Positions 32,334-40,082 of a DNA stretch of 52,653 nt are shown here, one piece after another (positions within the stretch are counted from its first letter, which is position 1; each line of letters opens with the position of its first letter). This DNA is from DASWTL01 sp035575925 (GTDB lineage Bacteria > Bacteroidota > Bacteroidia > Sphingobacteriales > Sphingobacteriaceae), in NCBI GenBank assembly GCA_035575925.1, contig DATLXK010000069.1, forward strand, positions 1 through 52,653, written 5' to 3'. Below the pieces are notes generated by a model. It was not told the DNA's origin, did not search any database, and saw only the letters and a list, made by a program, of their open reading frames with translations. A program made the position numbers and the translations under genes.

Positions 32334-33539
32334 ATGAAAATATTATTAGCTATAGCTCTTTTATTCCCCATTTTAAATAGCTATGCACAATCAGAACCCG
32401 ATTCTTCCCGGAAGTCTGTAGAGTTAAAATCCGAATGGTATAAAAAGATTTCGCTAAGAGGATACGTTCAGGTACGGTACAACGGACTGTTTCAAACCAA
32501 TCCGGAGTTGGAATGCGATCAATGTGATAAGGCCTGGGGAGGAAATAGCGGGTTTTCCATACGTAGAGTGCGATTAGCATTCTCCGGACAGATAAATAAG
32601 CGCGTTTTTTTTTATGTGCAGCCCGATTTTGCTGCCGGAGCTGATGAGGGTACTAATTTTGGCCAGCTAAGAGATGCGTACTTTGATGTTGGACTAGATA
32701 AAAGAAATGAGTACCGGTTGAGATTTGGCCAGTCAAAAATCCCGTTCGGTTTTGAGAATTTGCAGTCTAGTCAGAATCGTATTCCTTTAGACCGGAATGA
32801 TGCCTTTAATAGTGCCTTCAATAATGAACGCGATCTTGGAGTTATATTTTACTGGGCTTCAACAAAAATGAGGGATCGGTTTTCTTATCTGGTTAGTTCA
32901 GGGTTAAAAGGTTCCGGTGATTACGGGATTTTTGCTTTGGGCATATTAAATGGCCAGTCTGCCAATAGAAAAGAAGAGAATGATACCAAGCATGTGGTGG
33001 CCCGTCTTACTTATCCATTTCTATTAGAGAGTAAACAGATTATAGAGGCTGGTATCCAGGCTTATAGCGGCAAATCAGTACTTCCCTCTATTTCATCTAA
33101 AGTTTTAGCAGATAAAAATAAATTGGAGTATCTGGATCAGCGGGCTGCTGCTTCATTAACGGTTTATCCTCAGCCTTTTGGTTTTCAGGCCGAATATAAT
33201 GTGGGTACAGGTCCGGAATATAATCCTGCAACTAATACTATAGATCAAAAGGATCTGAAAGGTGGATACGTTATGGCATCCTGGTTAGTGAAAACGCGTG
33301 GCCAGACTCTTGTTCCTTTCATCAGGTATCAGTATTATGATGGGGGCAAAAAATTTGAACTGGATGCACGTAGTTATACCGTAAAAGACTTGGAAGTGGG
33401 TGCTGAATATCAACCGTTTTCTAATTTTGAGGTGGTAGCTTTGTATAATTTTTCAAAACGCCGCTACGAGGATGCGCTTAAACCCGTAAACTTTCAGCAA
33501 GGTAATTTACTCAGATTTCAGTTTCAGATGAACTTTTAA
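32334..33539 (+). CDS. OprO/OprP-like outer membrane porin
   Basis: A 401-aa protein with a cleavable signal peptide (MKILLAIALLFPILNSYAQS) and an outer-membrane beta-barrel. SLRGYVQVRYNGLF, SGFSIRRVRLAFSGQINKRVFFYVQPDFA and FGQSKIPFGFENLQSSQNR are typical of phosphate-selective porins O/P. It ends in Phe (QFQMNF), the usual barrel C-terminus. The substrate is uncertain; phosphate or polyphosphate is the family guess. The tail overlaps the convergent lipoprotein gene by 4 nt. Confidence 0.9.
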   Translation: MKILLAIALLFPILNSYAQSEPDSSRKSVELKSEWYKKISLRGYVQVRYNGLFQTNPELECDQCDKAWGGNSGFSIRRVRLAFSGQINKRVFFYVQPDFAAGADEGTNFGQLRDAYFDVGLDKRNEYRLRFGQSKIPFGFENLQSSQNRIPLDRNDAFNSAFNNERDLGVIFYWASTKMRDRFSYLVSSGLKGSGDYGIFALGILNGQSANRKEENDTKHVVARLTYPFLLESKQIIEAGIQAYSGKSVLPSISSKVLADKNKLEYLDQRAAASLTVYPQPFGFQAEYNVGTGPEYNPATNTIDQKDLKGGYVMASWLVKTRGQTLVPFIRYQYYDGGKKFELDARSYTVKDLEVGAEYQPFSNFEVVALYNFSKRRYEDALKPVNFQQGNLLRFQFQMNF

Positions 33540-34027
33540 TTTCTGAGGCTTTTAAACTGATCCCGGGTATAGGTTCCCGGCGCTGCATGGTCTCCTTCAG
33601 CAAAAGTCAGATTTATCGATTTAATACCTTCAACTTCAGTAAAAGAGTAAGTGATCTCACTCAGGTATGCTTCAGCTCCTGCAGATCCCATAGATTGTGT
33701 TAAATAATTAGCATCCGTAATTTTGAGATAGACCGTGGTTCCCTCTTTTTTAATCCATTCCAAATGAATCTGTGGGTATTTTTTGTTAGCGGCAGCAATA
33801 ACCTGTTGAGGAGTAATGGCCGAACTGTTTCCAGGCATTTGTTGTAGATGAGTATTCCCTGTTTCAGTGTTAATTGCGGTTGTCCATGGCAAATCAGACA
33901 GCTGGGGAGCTTGTTTATTAGCAGTTATATTAACAGAATCTGCCACGCTGGTGTCTTTTAATTCAGGCTCATTATTACATGAATAACAAGATAGTACGAT
34001 AATGAAAACTAAAATATTTTTGTACAT
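33536..34027 (-). CDS. Lipoprotein, possibly GerMN-like
   Basis: A 163-aa protein with a short lipoprotein signal (MYKNILVFIIVLSCYSC). After a 50-residue linker, AAANKKYPQIHLEWIKKEGT, LTQSMGSAGAEAYLSEITYS and INLTFAEGDHAAPGTYTR recall the GerMN/sporulation-type domain that also occurs in non-sporulating bacteria. That resemblance is weak. It is downstream of the SDR gene by 9 nt and may share its transcript. Confidence 0.55.
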   Translation of the reverse strand: MYKNILVFIIVLSCYSCNNEPELKDTSVADSVNITANKQAPQLSDLPWTTAINTETGNTHLQQMPGNSSAITPQQVIAAANKKYPQIHLEWIKKEGTTVYLKITDANYLTQSMGSAGAEAYLSEITYSFTEVEGIKSINLTFAEGDHAAPGTYTRDQFKSLRN

Positions 34028-34036
34028 AGTTAATCC

Positions 34037-34741
34037 TTAAGGTGTGCTTAATGATACCGGCAATACTTTGCCATTAAAGAATTTGTGACCCGTTAATGCG
34101 AAATCGGCTATAAATTTACCCATTTCAAAAGCCATTACCGGGGATTCATATCCGGGAAAAGCTTTTTCAAGCATTTCAGTTCTGGCTGATCCGATAGCTA
34201 AACAATTTATTTTTATTTTACGATCAGCAAGTTCAGGGGCCAGGCATTCTGTTAACGTATGTAATGCTGCTTTGCTGGTAGAATATGCTGCAAGACCAGG
34301 AAATTTATCGCTGCCCTGAAAACCTCCCATACTCCCAATATTTACAATATGTGAGTTCTCATTTAAAAGCGGCAGCATATGCTGGATCATTTTAACATGG
34401 CCAAGCAGGTTACTTTGTAACATTTCTGCAAAATCAAGCTGGGCCAATTGTTCAAACGGTTTATTGATGAGGGTACCTGCGTTATTTATTAATACGTCCA
34501 CACGGCCCAAAGTTTTCGTTACAAAGGGTACAAGACCCCCAGTGTAATCATCGTGAACAATGTCAAATTTTGCGGGGAATAAATTACAATCAGGGTTTAG
34601 GCCTGTGGCTATTTCATACAGCCTTTTTAGTTTGTCCTCAGACCGGGCCAATGCAACAACATGGTTATCTGTTTTAAGTATTAGTTCCAATACTGCTTCA
34701 AAACCTACACCGCTGCTTGCACCCGTTATAATAATATTCAT
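34037..34741 (-). CDS. Short-chain dehydrogenase/reductase
   Basis: A 234-aa SDR. MNIIITGASSGVGFE is the nucleotide-binding TGxxxGxG, followed by NNAG at about residue 88, a catalytic Ser in IVNIGSMGGF and YxxxK as YSTSK (about 150-154). Classical SDR. It is separated by 5 nt from the aromatic amino acid hydroxylase, so a pterin-recycling role (dihydropteridine reductase-like) is conceivable but not shown. The substrate is unknown. Confidence 0.85.
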   Translation of the reverse strand: MNIIITGASSGVGFEAVLELILKTDNHVVALARSEDKLKRLYEIATGLNPDCNLFPAKFDIVHDDYTGGLVPFVTKTLGRVDVLINNAGTLINKPFEQLAQLDFAEMLQSNLLGHVKMIQHMLPLLNENSHIVNIGSMGGFQGSDKFPGLAAYSTSKAALHTLTECLAPELADRKIKINCLAIGSARTEMLEKAFPGYESPVMAFEMGKFIADFALTGHKFFNGKVLPVSLSTP

Positions 34742-34746
34742 GAAAA

Positions 34747-36528
34747 CTAATTTATAAATGTAGAATGCCCGGCAGAATTATGTATCAACCGAAGGCCATC
34801 ATTAATGAGTTTAGAATATTCCATTTCCGAAGCGGCCTTCATTTCGAGATAAATACGAATTTCTTTTGCCAGATCGGGCATAAGTTTTTCCTGACTAAGT
34901 AATTCAAAAATTTCCAGTGAACATAGCCAGTCTTCTCTGAAATTAAGTCTTACCTGATTCCAAACCTTTAGTAATTCTTCAAAGTTAGTTCGTTCTGTCC
35001 GGCATTTTCGTACAGTATAGAATAAGTGGTGGTATTCTTTAGAAAGATTATCGTATTCAGTGTGCACGGTTTTTGTATTTGAAACTAAAGGAATTTCCTC
35101 ATACGCTTCTTTGTCGGCCGCTCCGCAAAAAACAGATACTATTTTTTCTCCAACGGCCAGGTCAAAAATTCCCCATTCCGGTTTGAAGTAAATTCTGCCC
35201 TGATCATCCGTTACCATACAATCAGAAAAGGTTATTAATACTAATTTGTTTTTTTGGGTGGTAAGGCCTTCTATTTTACCCGTAACACTAATACCGTTCT
35301 GAAAAAGAAGTGATGTAGTATTCCCTTCTTCAATACCAGCTGAATGAAGATCAGCAGCACTAAAATCCTCTATCGGCTTATAATGGTTTTTAAGTATCCC
35401 GACAGGTGAAGAGAATCCGTCCTGATGATACTGTTTATCATGCCCGTCCAATTGAGAATTTTCAAAGGCCAATGCAGATGGCCCCGTGGTTTTTATGAAC
35501 GTCACATTATTTTTATTGTCAAATCCCACATCCGTGAATACACCTGTTATCTGCAATCCTGAACTTAATACCGCAGTGCAGCTGTTCTTGCATTCAATCG
35601 CTTTAAGTACTCCTTCGGCGCCTCCCACTCTAAAAGCCATTTTATCAGTAAACTTTTCAAGTACATCAATCAGGTTTTGAAAAGTGGGCGTTACAAAGAG
35701 CTGCGGCTGTTGTTTTGTAATATCATACGAGTAATTGATTGCATCACTCGTATACCAAAGCTTTTTCACTTCAGGCTGCATACAAGTTACACTTTCGCCA
35801 ATGGACGAAAGTAATCCGGCTCCGTATATTTTATGATTATCAAGATCTCCTATTAATCCGTATTCAACTGTCCACCAATGCAAACGGCTTAACAAGGCCA
35901 TTTCCGAAGGTTCGCCCAGGTTATCCTGATTATATTCCACTTTCTTTTCTGCCATTCTTATAATTTCCGGATCCGCGTTGTGAATCTCTTTTAATATGGA
36001 CAGCTCTCGTATAGCTTCATAAAGCTCAAAATCTCTGTGCGAGAACATGGCCTTAGCTCCGATAGAGCCGAAGTAGCTCAAATATTGATTGTAGTCCGGA
36101 TCTGCAATGATTGGGGCATGGCCTGCGGATTCATGAATGATATCAGGTGCCGGCGTATACTCAATATGATTTAACTGACGTATATCAGCAGCAATAACCA
36201 AAACCCGGTAAGACTGAAATTCCATAAACGCTGCCGGTGGAATAAAACCATCCACAGTTACAGCACCCCAGCCAATTTTAGCCAACGCATCGTTCATCTC
36301 CCGCATATCAGGGATTTTTTCTATAGTCAGCCCCGCTTTTTCTAATCCCGGGATATATGGGTAAAAGGCAACATCTTTTAAATAGCTATAATTCTGCCGC
36401 ATGACGTAACGCCACACAGCATGGTCAACCGGCGTATAGTGATCATAATTCTGCTCAACAATATACTGTTTAAGATAGCCCGGTAAACTAGCTACCTGTG
36501 GATTATTTAAAGTATTAAAGTCTGTCAT
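34747..36528 (-). CDS. Aromatic amino acid hydroxylase (PheH-like) with long C-terminal part
   Basis: A 593-aa protein. Residues about 30-300 are the pterin-dependent hydroxylase catalytic domain: IIHESAGHAP gives the iron ligands H132 and H137, with E222 in WWTVEYGL as the third, and GAGLLSSIGES is the pterin loop. Bacterial PheH is normally 260-300 aa. Here another 290 residues follow: a region of beta-rich repeats (LQITGVFTDVGFDNKNNVTF, ISVTGKIEGLTTQKNKLVLI) and a helical C-terminus. The role of the extension is unknown. It probably converts Phe to Tyr. Confidence 0.9.
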   Translation of the reverse strand: MTDFNTLNNPQVASLPGYLKQYIVEQNYDHYTPVDHAVWRYVMRQNYSYLKDVAFYPYIPGLEKAGLTIEKIPDMREMNDALAKIGWGAVTVDGFIPPAAFMEFQSYRVLVIAADIRQLNHIEYTPAPDIIHESAGHAPIIADPDYNQYLSYFGSIGAKAMFSHRDFELYEAIRELSILKEIHNADPEIIRMAEKKVEYNQDNLGEPSEMALLSRLHWWTVEYGLIGDLDNHKIYGAGLLSSIGESVTCMQPEVKKLWYTSDAINYSYDITKQQPQLFVTPTFQNLIDVLEKFTDKMAFRVGGAEGVLKAIECKNSCTAVLSSGLQITGVFTDVGFDNKNNVTFIKTTGPSALAFENSQLDGHDKQYHQDGFSSPVGILKNHYKPIEDFSAADLHSAGIEEGNTTSLLFQNGISVTGKIEGLTTQKNKLVLITFSDCMVTDDQGRIYFKPEWGIFDLAVGEKIVSVFCGAADKEAYEEIPLVSNTKTVHTEYDNLSKEYHHLFYTVRKCRTERTNFEELLKVWNQVRLNFREDWLCSLEIFELLSQEKLMPDLAKEIRIYLEMKAASEMEYSKLINDGLRLIHNSAGHSTFIN

Positions 36529-36638
36529 ACACTAATACGGGCATTAATCCATTAATTATAAAGTTAATGATTAAATCCCAGGCCTGGTAAGGTTTAAAGC
36601 CATTATTATGCCACATTAGCTTGAAATAGTCAACTTTA

Positions 36639-37532
36639 TTATGCAGCAGATCTGCTTAACATGGAATCTCTGTTTCCTAATTTTTGAGGCTGGAAAACAA
36701 AATAAATCCCCGTGAAAGATAGTATCGCAGAGATGAAATAAAATAGCAGACTAACCATTACCGCAACGTGTTCATCATAGCCCAAAATGTCTGCGCCATA
36801 GATAAATACTATTTCGCGTGCACCTAAACCTCCTACAGTAAAGGGAAAAATAGCTACCAGTGATGATACAAGAAACATAAACAGGTAGGGTGAGAACTTA
36901 CCGTCAAAATGAAGTGCATATAATAAAAATATAACACTTATTATTTGCATGGATTGTACCAGCAGCGCTTTAAAATGTGTAAGTATAAAGCGTTTGCAGT
37001 AGTTTTTAAAGAAGCGCTGCATAGCAAAGTAATAAATTATTGAGCCGGCCAGTAACGCTGTTACCGGTATCCAGGGCGCAATTCCTAAATGGGGCAGAAA
37101 AAAAATCAATGCAGATATGATTAGACCCAGGGCCCATAATCCGCTAAGGCGATCAAAAAATATAGCCCATACAAGTTTTCTGGCAGATATTTTAAATCGT
37201 TTTTTAAGAAGAAAGACTTTATAGCCATCACCGCCTATGCCGCCGGGCAGAAAAAGGTTATAGAACATCCCTAAAAGATAAATTCTGAAATTAAAGCCTT
37301 CTGCAATGTTTAGACCTATACCTTTAAAGAATGTATTAAGACGGGATGATGAAATAATTTGCGAAATAACAAAGAAGATTAATGCGCATAACAGAAATAG
37401 AGGATTGGAGGTAGTGAATGCAGACTTTACATCTTGCGGATTTACTTTTTTAAAAACCAGATAAAGAGATAGCCCCGTTATACCAACTTTTAACAGAAGT
37501 TTAACAATGCTCCACAGCTTATCTTTGTTCAT
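36639..37532 (-). CDS. Lysylphosphatidylglycerol synthase TM-domain (UPF0104) protein
   Basis: A 297-aa polytopic membrane protein with about eight hydrophobic segments. Signs are LFLPGGIGGDGYKVFLLKKRF, FDRLSGLWAL and FPFTVGGLGAREIVFIYGA, all typical of the flippase-like membrane domain of MprF and of AglD-type UPF0104 proteins. The synthase domain of MprF is absent. It may translocate a lipid. The substrate is unknown. Confidence 0.85.
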   Translation of the reverse strand: MNKDKLWSIVKLLLKVGITGLSLYLVFKKVNPQDVKSAFTTSNPLFLLCALIFFVISQIISSSRLNTFFKGIGLNIAEGFNFRIYLLGMFYNLFLPGGIGGDGYKVFLLKKRFKISARKLVWAIFFDRLSGLWALGLIISALIFFLPHLGIAPWIPVTALLAGSIIYYFAMQRFFKNYCKRFILTHFKALLVQSMQIISVIFLLYALHFDGKFSPYLFMFLVSSLVAIFPFTVGGLGAREIVFIYGADILGYDEHVAVMVSLLFYFISAILSFTGIYFVFQPQKLGNRDSMLSRSAA

Positions 37533-37628
37533 TAATGGTAATTGATTGCCTTATCTTTTTATCTGGTCAAAGATAAAAAATATAACGTTTACCTGGAAAA
37601 GATGAGTAAATCAGCAGGCATTATTTTT

Positions 37629-37636
37629 TAAATTTG
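37629..37636 (+). promoter_or_regulatory. -7 box before the 227-aa membrane gene
   Basis: TAAATTTG is a match to TAnnTTTG, 9 nt before the ATG at 37646. It overlaps an in-frame TTG at 37634 and argues against using that TTG as start. Confidence 0.4.
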
Positions 37637-37645
37637 CATCCATTT

Positions 37646-38329
37646 ATGAAAGTTATAAAAGAGTTAACCTTGCTTGAGAAGCTTGTTCTTCTTTTTGTAT
37701 TTATATTGCTGATGATTGGTGTAGCAGCTTCATGGATTAATGTGAATTGGTTAAATAATGTATATGTAGTTGAAGATGGTTTTATAGAATGGTTAACTGT
37801 ACTGCCATTATTGATTATTGTTTTTGTTGCATTAAAGTATGTAATAGAACTATCCGGAAAAAGAAACTGGCTGTTCTCCGTTACTTTGTGCTTTCTTGCG
37901 CTGTTTTGTTTCTTTGTAGCCGGCGAAGAAATAAGCTGGGGCCAACGTCTGCTTAATGTTGAAGCCTCTCCTTATTTCAAAGAAAATAATGCCCAGGCTG
38001 AAACTAACCTGCACAATTTAGTAATAGGAGGGGTGAGGATTAACAAACTAATTTTCTCGCAAATATTTATTGCACTGGCAATTATTTATCTGATTGTATT
38101 TCCTTACCTGTTTAGAAAAAAGGTGTGGTTTAAAAATCTGATTAATAAAGCCGGTATTCCTGTAGTTAAACCTTATCAGATTATAGCGTTTTTGGTTGTT
38201 GCTATATTAATAGCGTTTTGTAATGGAAGAAATTCAGAATTGTTAGAGTTTGCAAGTTGCTTTATTTTTCTATTAATCATCTTATTTCCCCAAAATAAGG
38301 AAATATTCGTTGTAGAAAAAACCGCATAA
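37646..38329 (+). CDS. Membrane protein with GEEISWGQR motif
   Basis: A 227-aa protein with six hydrophobic segments, at about 12-30, 43-63, 72-92, 133-153, 175-192 and 200-215. The conserved-looking motif is VAGEEISWGQRLLN (about residues 88-101), followed by NLHNL. I recall this GEEISWGQR pattern from uncharacterised membrane proteins. No function can be assigned. The 3' end overlaps a terminator hairpin serving the convergent gene. Confidence 0.65.
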   Translation: MKVIKELTLLEKLVLLFVFILLMIGVAASWINVNWLNNVYVVEDGFIEWLTVLPLLIIVFVALKYVIELSGKRNWLFSVTLCFLALFCFFVAGEEISWGQRLLNVEASPYFKENNAQAETNLHNLVIGGVRINKLIFSQIFIALAIIYLIVFPYLFRKKVWFKNLINKAGIPVVKPYQIIAFLVVAILIAFCNGRNSELLEFASCFIFLLIILFPQNKEIFVVEKTA

Positions 38330-38334
38330 AAAAA

Positions 38335-38357
38335 GGGAGATCTGCTTGAGATCTCCC
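38335..38357 (-). terminator. Intrinsic terminator of the L,D-transpeptidase gene
   Basis: GGGAGATCT and AGATCTCCC form a perfect 9-bp stem with a 5-nt loop, and on the minus strand the stem runs into seven Ts. It ends transcription from the gene at 38376-39185. It is 6 nt after the stop of the convergent plus-strand gene. Confidence 0.8.
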
Positions 38358-38375
38358 TTCCTGATATATTTAAAG

Positions 38376-39185
38376 TTATATACTTGATTGAGGAGCGGCA
38401 AACTGTGCAGCGTAATTTTGTGCAGCACCGGTTGGATTTAAATATGCAGAACTGTATTTACTTTCAGAACCGTTTATAAAAAGGACAGTTTTGTTCTTTA
38501 TAGTTTCAATAATTGGTTTGGTAAGTTCAGAAGGTAATGCAGGACATCCATGACTTCTTCCTAATCTTCCCAATTGGTTGATAGCACTCTGGCTAACATA
38601 AGCTGCTCCGTGTACTACAACTGCACGCTCACGGGCATTCGTGTTATAACCTTCATCCATCCCGTCCATTTTTAATGAAAGGCCGTGTTTTCCAAAATAA
38701 ATTTCATTAGTGATATAAAATCCTAAACTGCTTTGATGAGAATTATTAAGGTTTGAAAAGCTAGTAGCCATATCATTTCCACTTCCCTGACCGTGAGCTA
38801 CCAACGTGTTAAACAATAATTTTTGAGCTGCAAGGTCAATTATCCAAAGGCGTTTTGTTCTGCTTGATTTGGTAAAATCAACAATACTTAAAATATTTTT
38901 AGTTGGATTTATTTTTCCGCCATCTTTAAGATTAAGATATCCTATAAACGCTTTTTTAAACACGTCCATACTCAATCCTGATTGTGTAAGACCTAAAATA
39001 CTGTATGTTTCAGTAATGTATTGTTCTAACATCTCTTCAGCAGAGGTTATTGCTAAGGAAGCTGGCTGTGCTTTAATAATTTGATTATTAATAACTGATC
39101 CATCCGCAGATGATTTACGATTGATCGCAAACATTGTAATAGTGATCAGGAGCATAGTAATACTCCAAAAGGTGTATTTTTTCAT
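38376..39185 (-). CDS. Murein L,D-transpeptidase catalytic domain protein
   Basis: A 269-aa protein starting MKKYTFWSITMLLITITMF, a signal anchor. The longer frame upstream has no signal at its N-terminus and is unlikely. The catalytic domain is of the YkuD-like type with GRSHGCPALP (catalytic Cys). Other landmarks are TSFSNLNNSHQSSLGFYITN, then GKHGLSLKMDGMD and VVVHGAAYVS. It would crosslink or modify peptidoglycan outside the inner membrane. Last of three minus-strand genes after the TonB receptor. Confidence 0.85.
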   Translation of the reverse strand: MKKYTFWSITMLLITITMFAINRKSSADGSVINNQIIKAQPASLAITSAEEMLEQYITETYSILGLTQSGLSMDVFKKAFIGYLNLKDGGKINPTKNILSIVDFTKSSRTKRLWIIDLAAQKLLFNTLVAHGQGSGNDMATSFSNLNNSHQSSLGFYITNEIYFGKHGLSLKMDGMDEGYNTNARERAVVVHGAAYVSQSAINQLGRLGRSHGCPALPSELTKPIIETIKNKTVLFINGSESKYSSAYLNPTGAAQNYAAQFAAPQSSI

Positions 39186-39312
39186 ATAGTTTTCCTCGTG
39201 TGTGTGTAAATAAACGATTAAATATTTTAAAAATTGTGTTGGCTGATTAATATTTCCAATCTTCCAATTTATATAATATAGATGCTGAAACATCAGCGAT
39301 TCCATAAATTAA

Positions 39313-40032
39313 TTAATATATTTTTCTGATAGTGGACAGGAGGGACCATTTCTTTAAAAAGTCTTCTTTTTTCAAGTTTTTCGGCATTCTGTCATCATAT
39401 AGAAGATTTAATGCGGCCTTATCCAGGCGTGGGATAGTTAAAAAGCTGCTTTTGTTCTTGTAAGCGGATGCCCCCATGATGTTATCCGCTGTAAAGGGAG
39501 AGGATGGATGATCCAGTAATCCTAGTGTATGGCATATTTCATGAATAAGAACCTCGTTCTTTTTAGCAGAAAGTAAAGAAGGATGCAAGTAAATATCTGC
39601 ATGAATTAATGAATTATCACTTGAAAATTTAGGTATGGCGTAGCCAAGGGGTAAAATCCCTTTGCCGGTGTATTTTTGTGAAAAATCAGAAATTGTCTTG
39701 GTATAATGTATAATCAGGTTTCCACCGGATGTAACATACGTTATAGGAACTCTTGATAAAAGCGGCTGAAGCTCATTGATCAAATCACCCATGTATACAA
39801 TGTCTTTTGTGGCGCAACCAACCTGACTAATACGTATAGATTCGCCCCATCTTCTGGTTTTGCCGCTTAAGAACGCAACTTCACTAAAGTACTTCAACTC
39901 ATCAGCCTTATAGCTTTGTAATACGCTTTCAACAGTTTCTGCGGTATTAAAAGATAATAAGCCGGTAAGTAAGAATGCAATACAAATGTTGCGGAAAGAA
40001 ATAACCTTTCCAGAAATAGTTTTCCCCATCAT
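39313..40032 (-). CDS. Metzincin-like (matrixin) metalloprotease
   Basis: A 239-aa secreted or membrane-anchored protein (start MMGKTISGKVISFRNICIAF; a further start at 40065 would overlap nothing but adds 11 residues). The zinc motif is HEICHTLGLLD, followed by H: HExxHxxGxxD, in which Asp stands at the third ligand place, as in snapalysin-type enzymes, with a His just after it. A Met-containing turn (NIMGASAY) follows. The substrate is unknown. Downstream of the TonB receptor. Confidence 0.75.
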   Translation of the reverse strand: MMGKTISGKVISFRNICIAFLLTGLLSFNTAETVESVLQSYKADELKYFSEVAFLSGKTRRWGESIRISQVGCATKDIVYMGDLINELQPLLSRVPITYVTSGGNLIIHYTKTISDFSQKYTGKGILPLGYAIPKFSSDNSLIHADIYLHPSLLSAKKNEVLIHEICHTLGLLDHPSSPFTADNIMGASAYKNKSSFLTIPRLDKAALNLLYDDRMPKNLKKEDFLKKWSLLSTIRKIY

Positions 40033-40082
40033 AACAGATTGAGGCAATAACGTAATTTGGTACAAAAGAGTATGCCTGATTA

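Noticed and set aside
39186..39305. Upstream start of the L,D-transpeptidase at 39305
   Set aside because: The added 40 residues have no signal peptide, while Met at 39185 starts a typical signal anchor.
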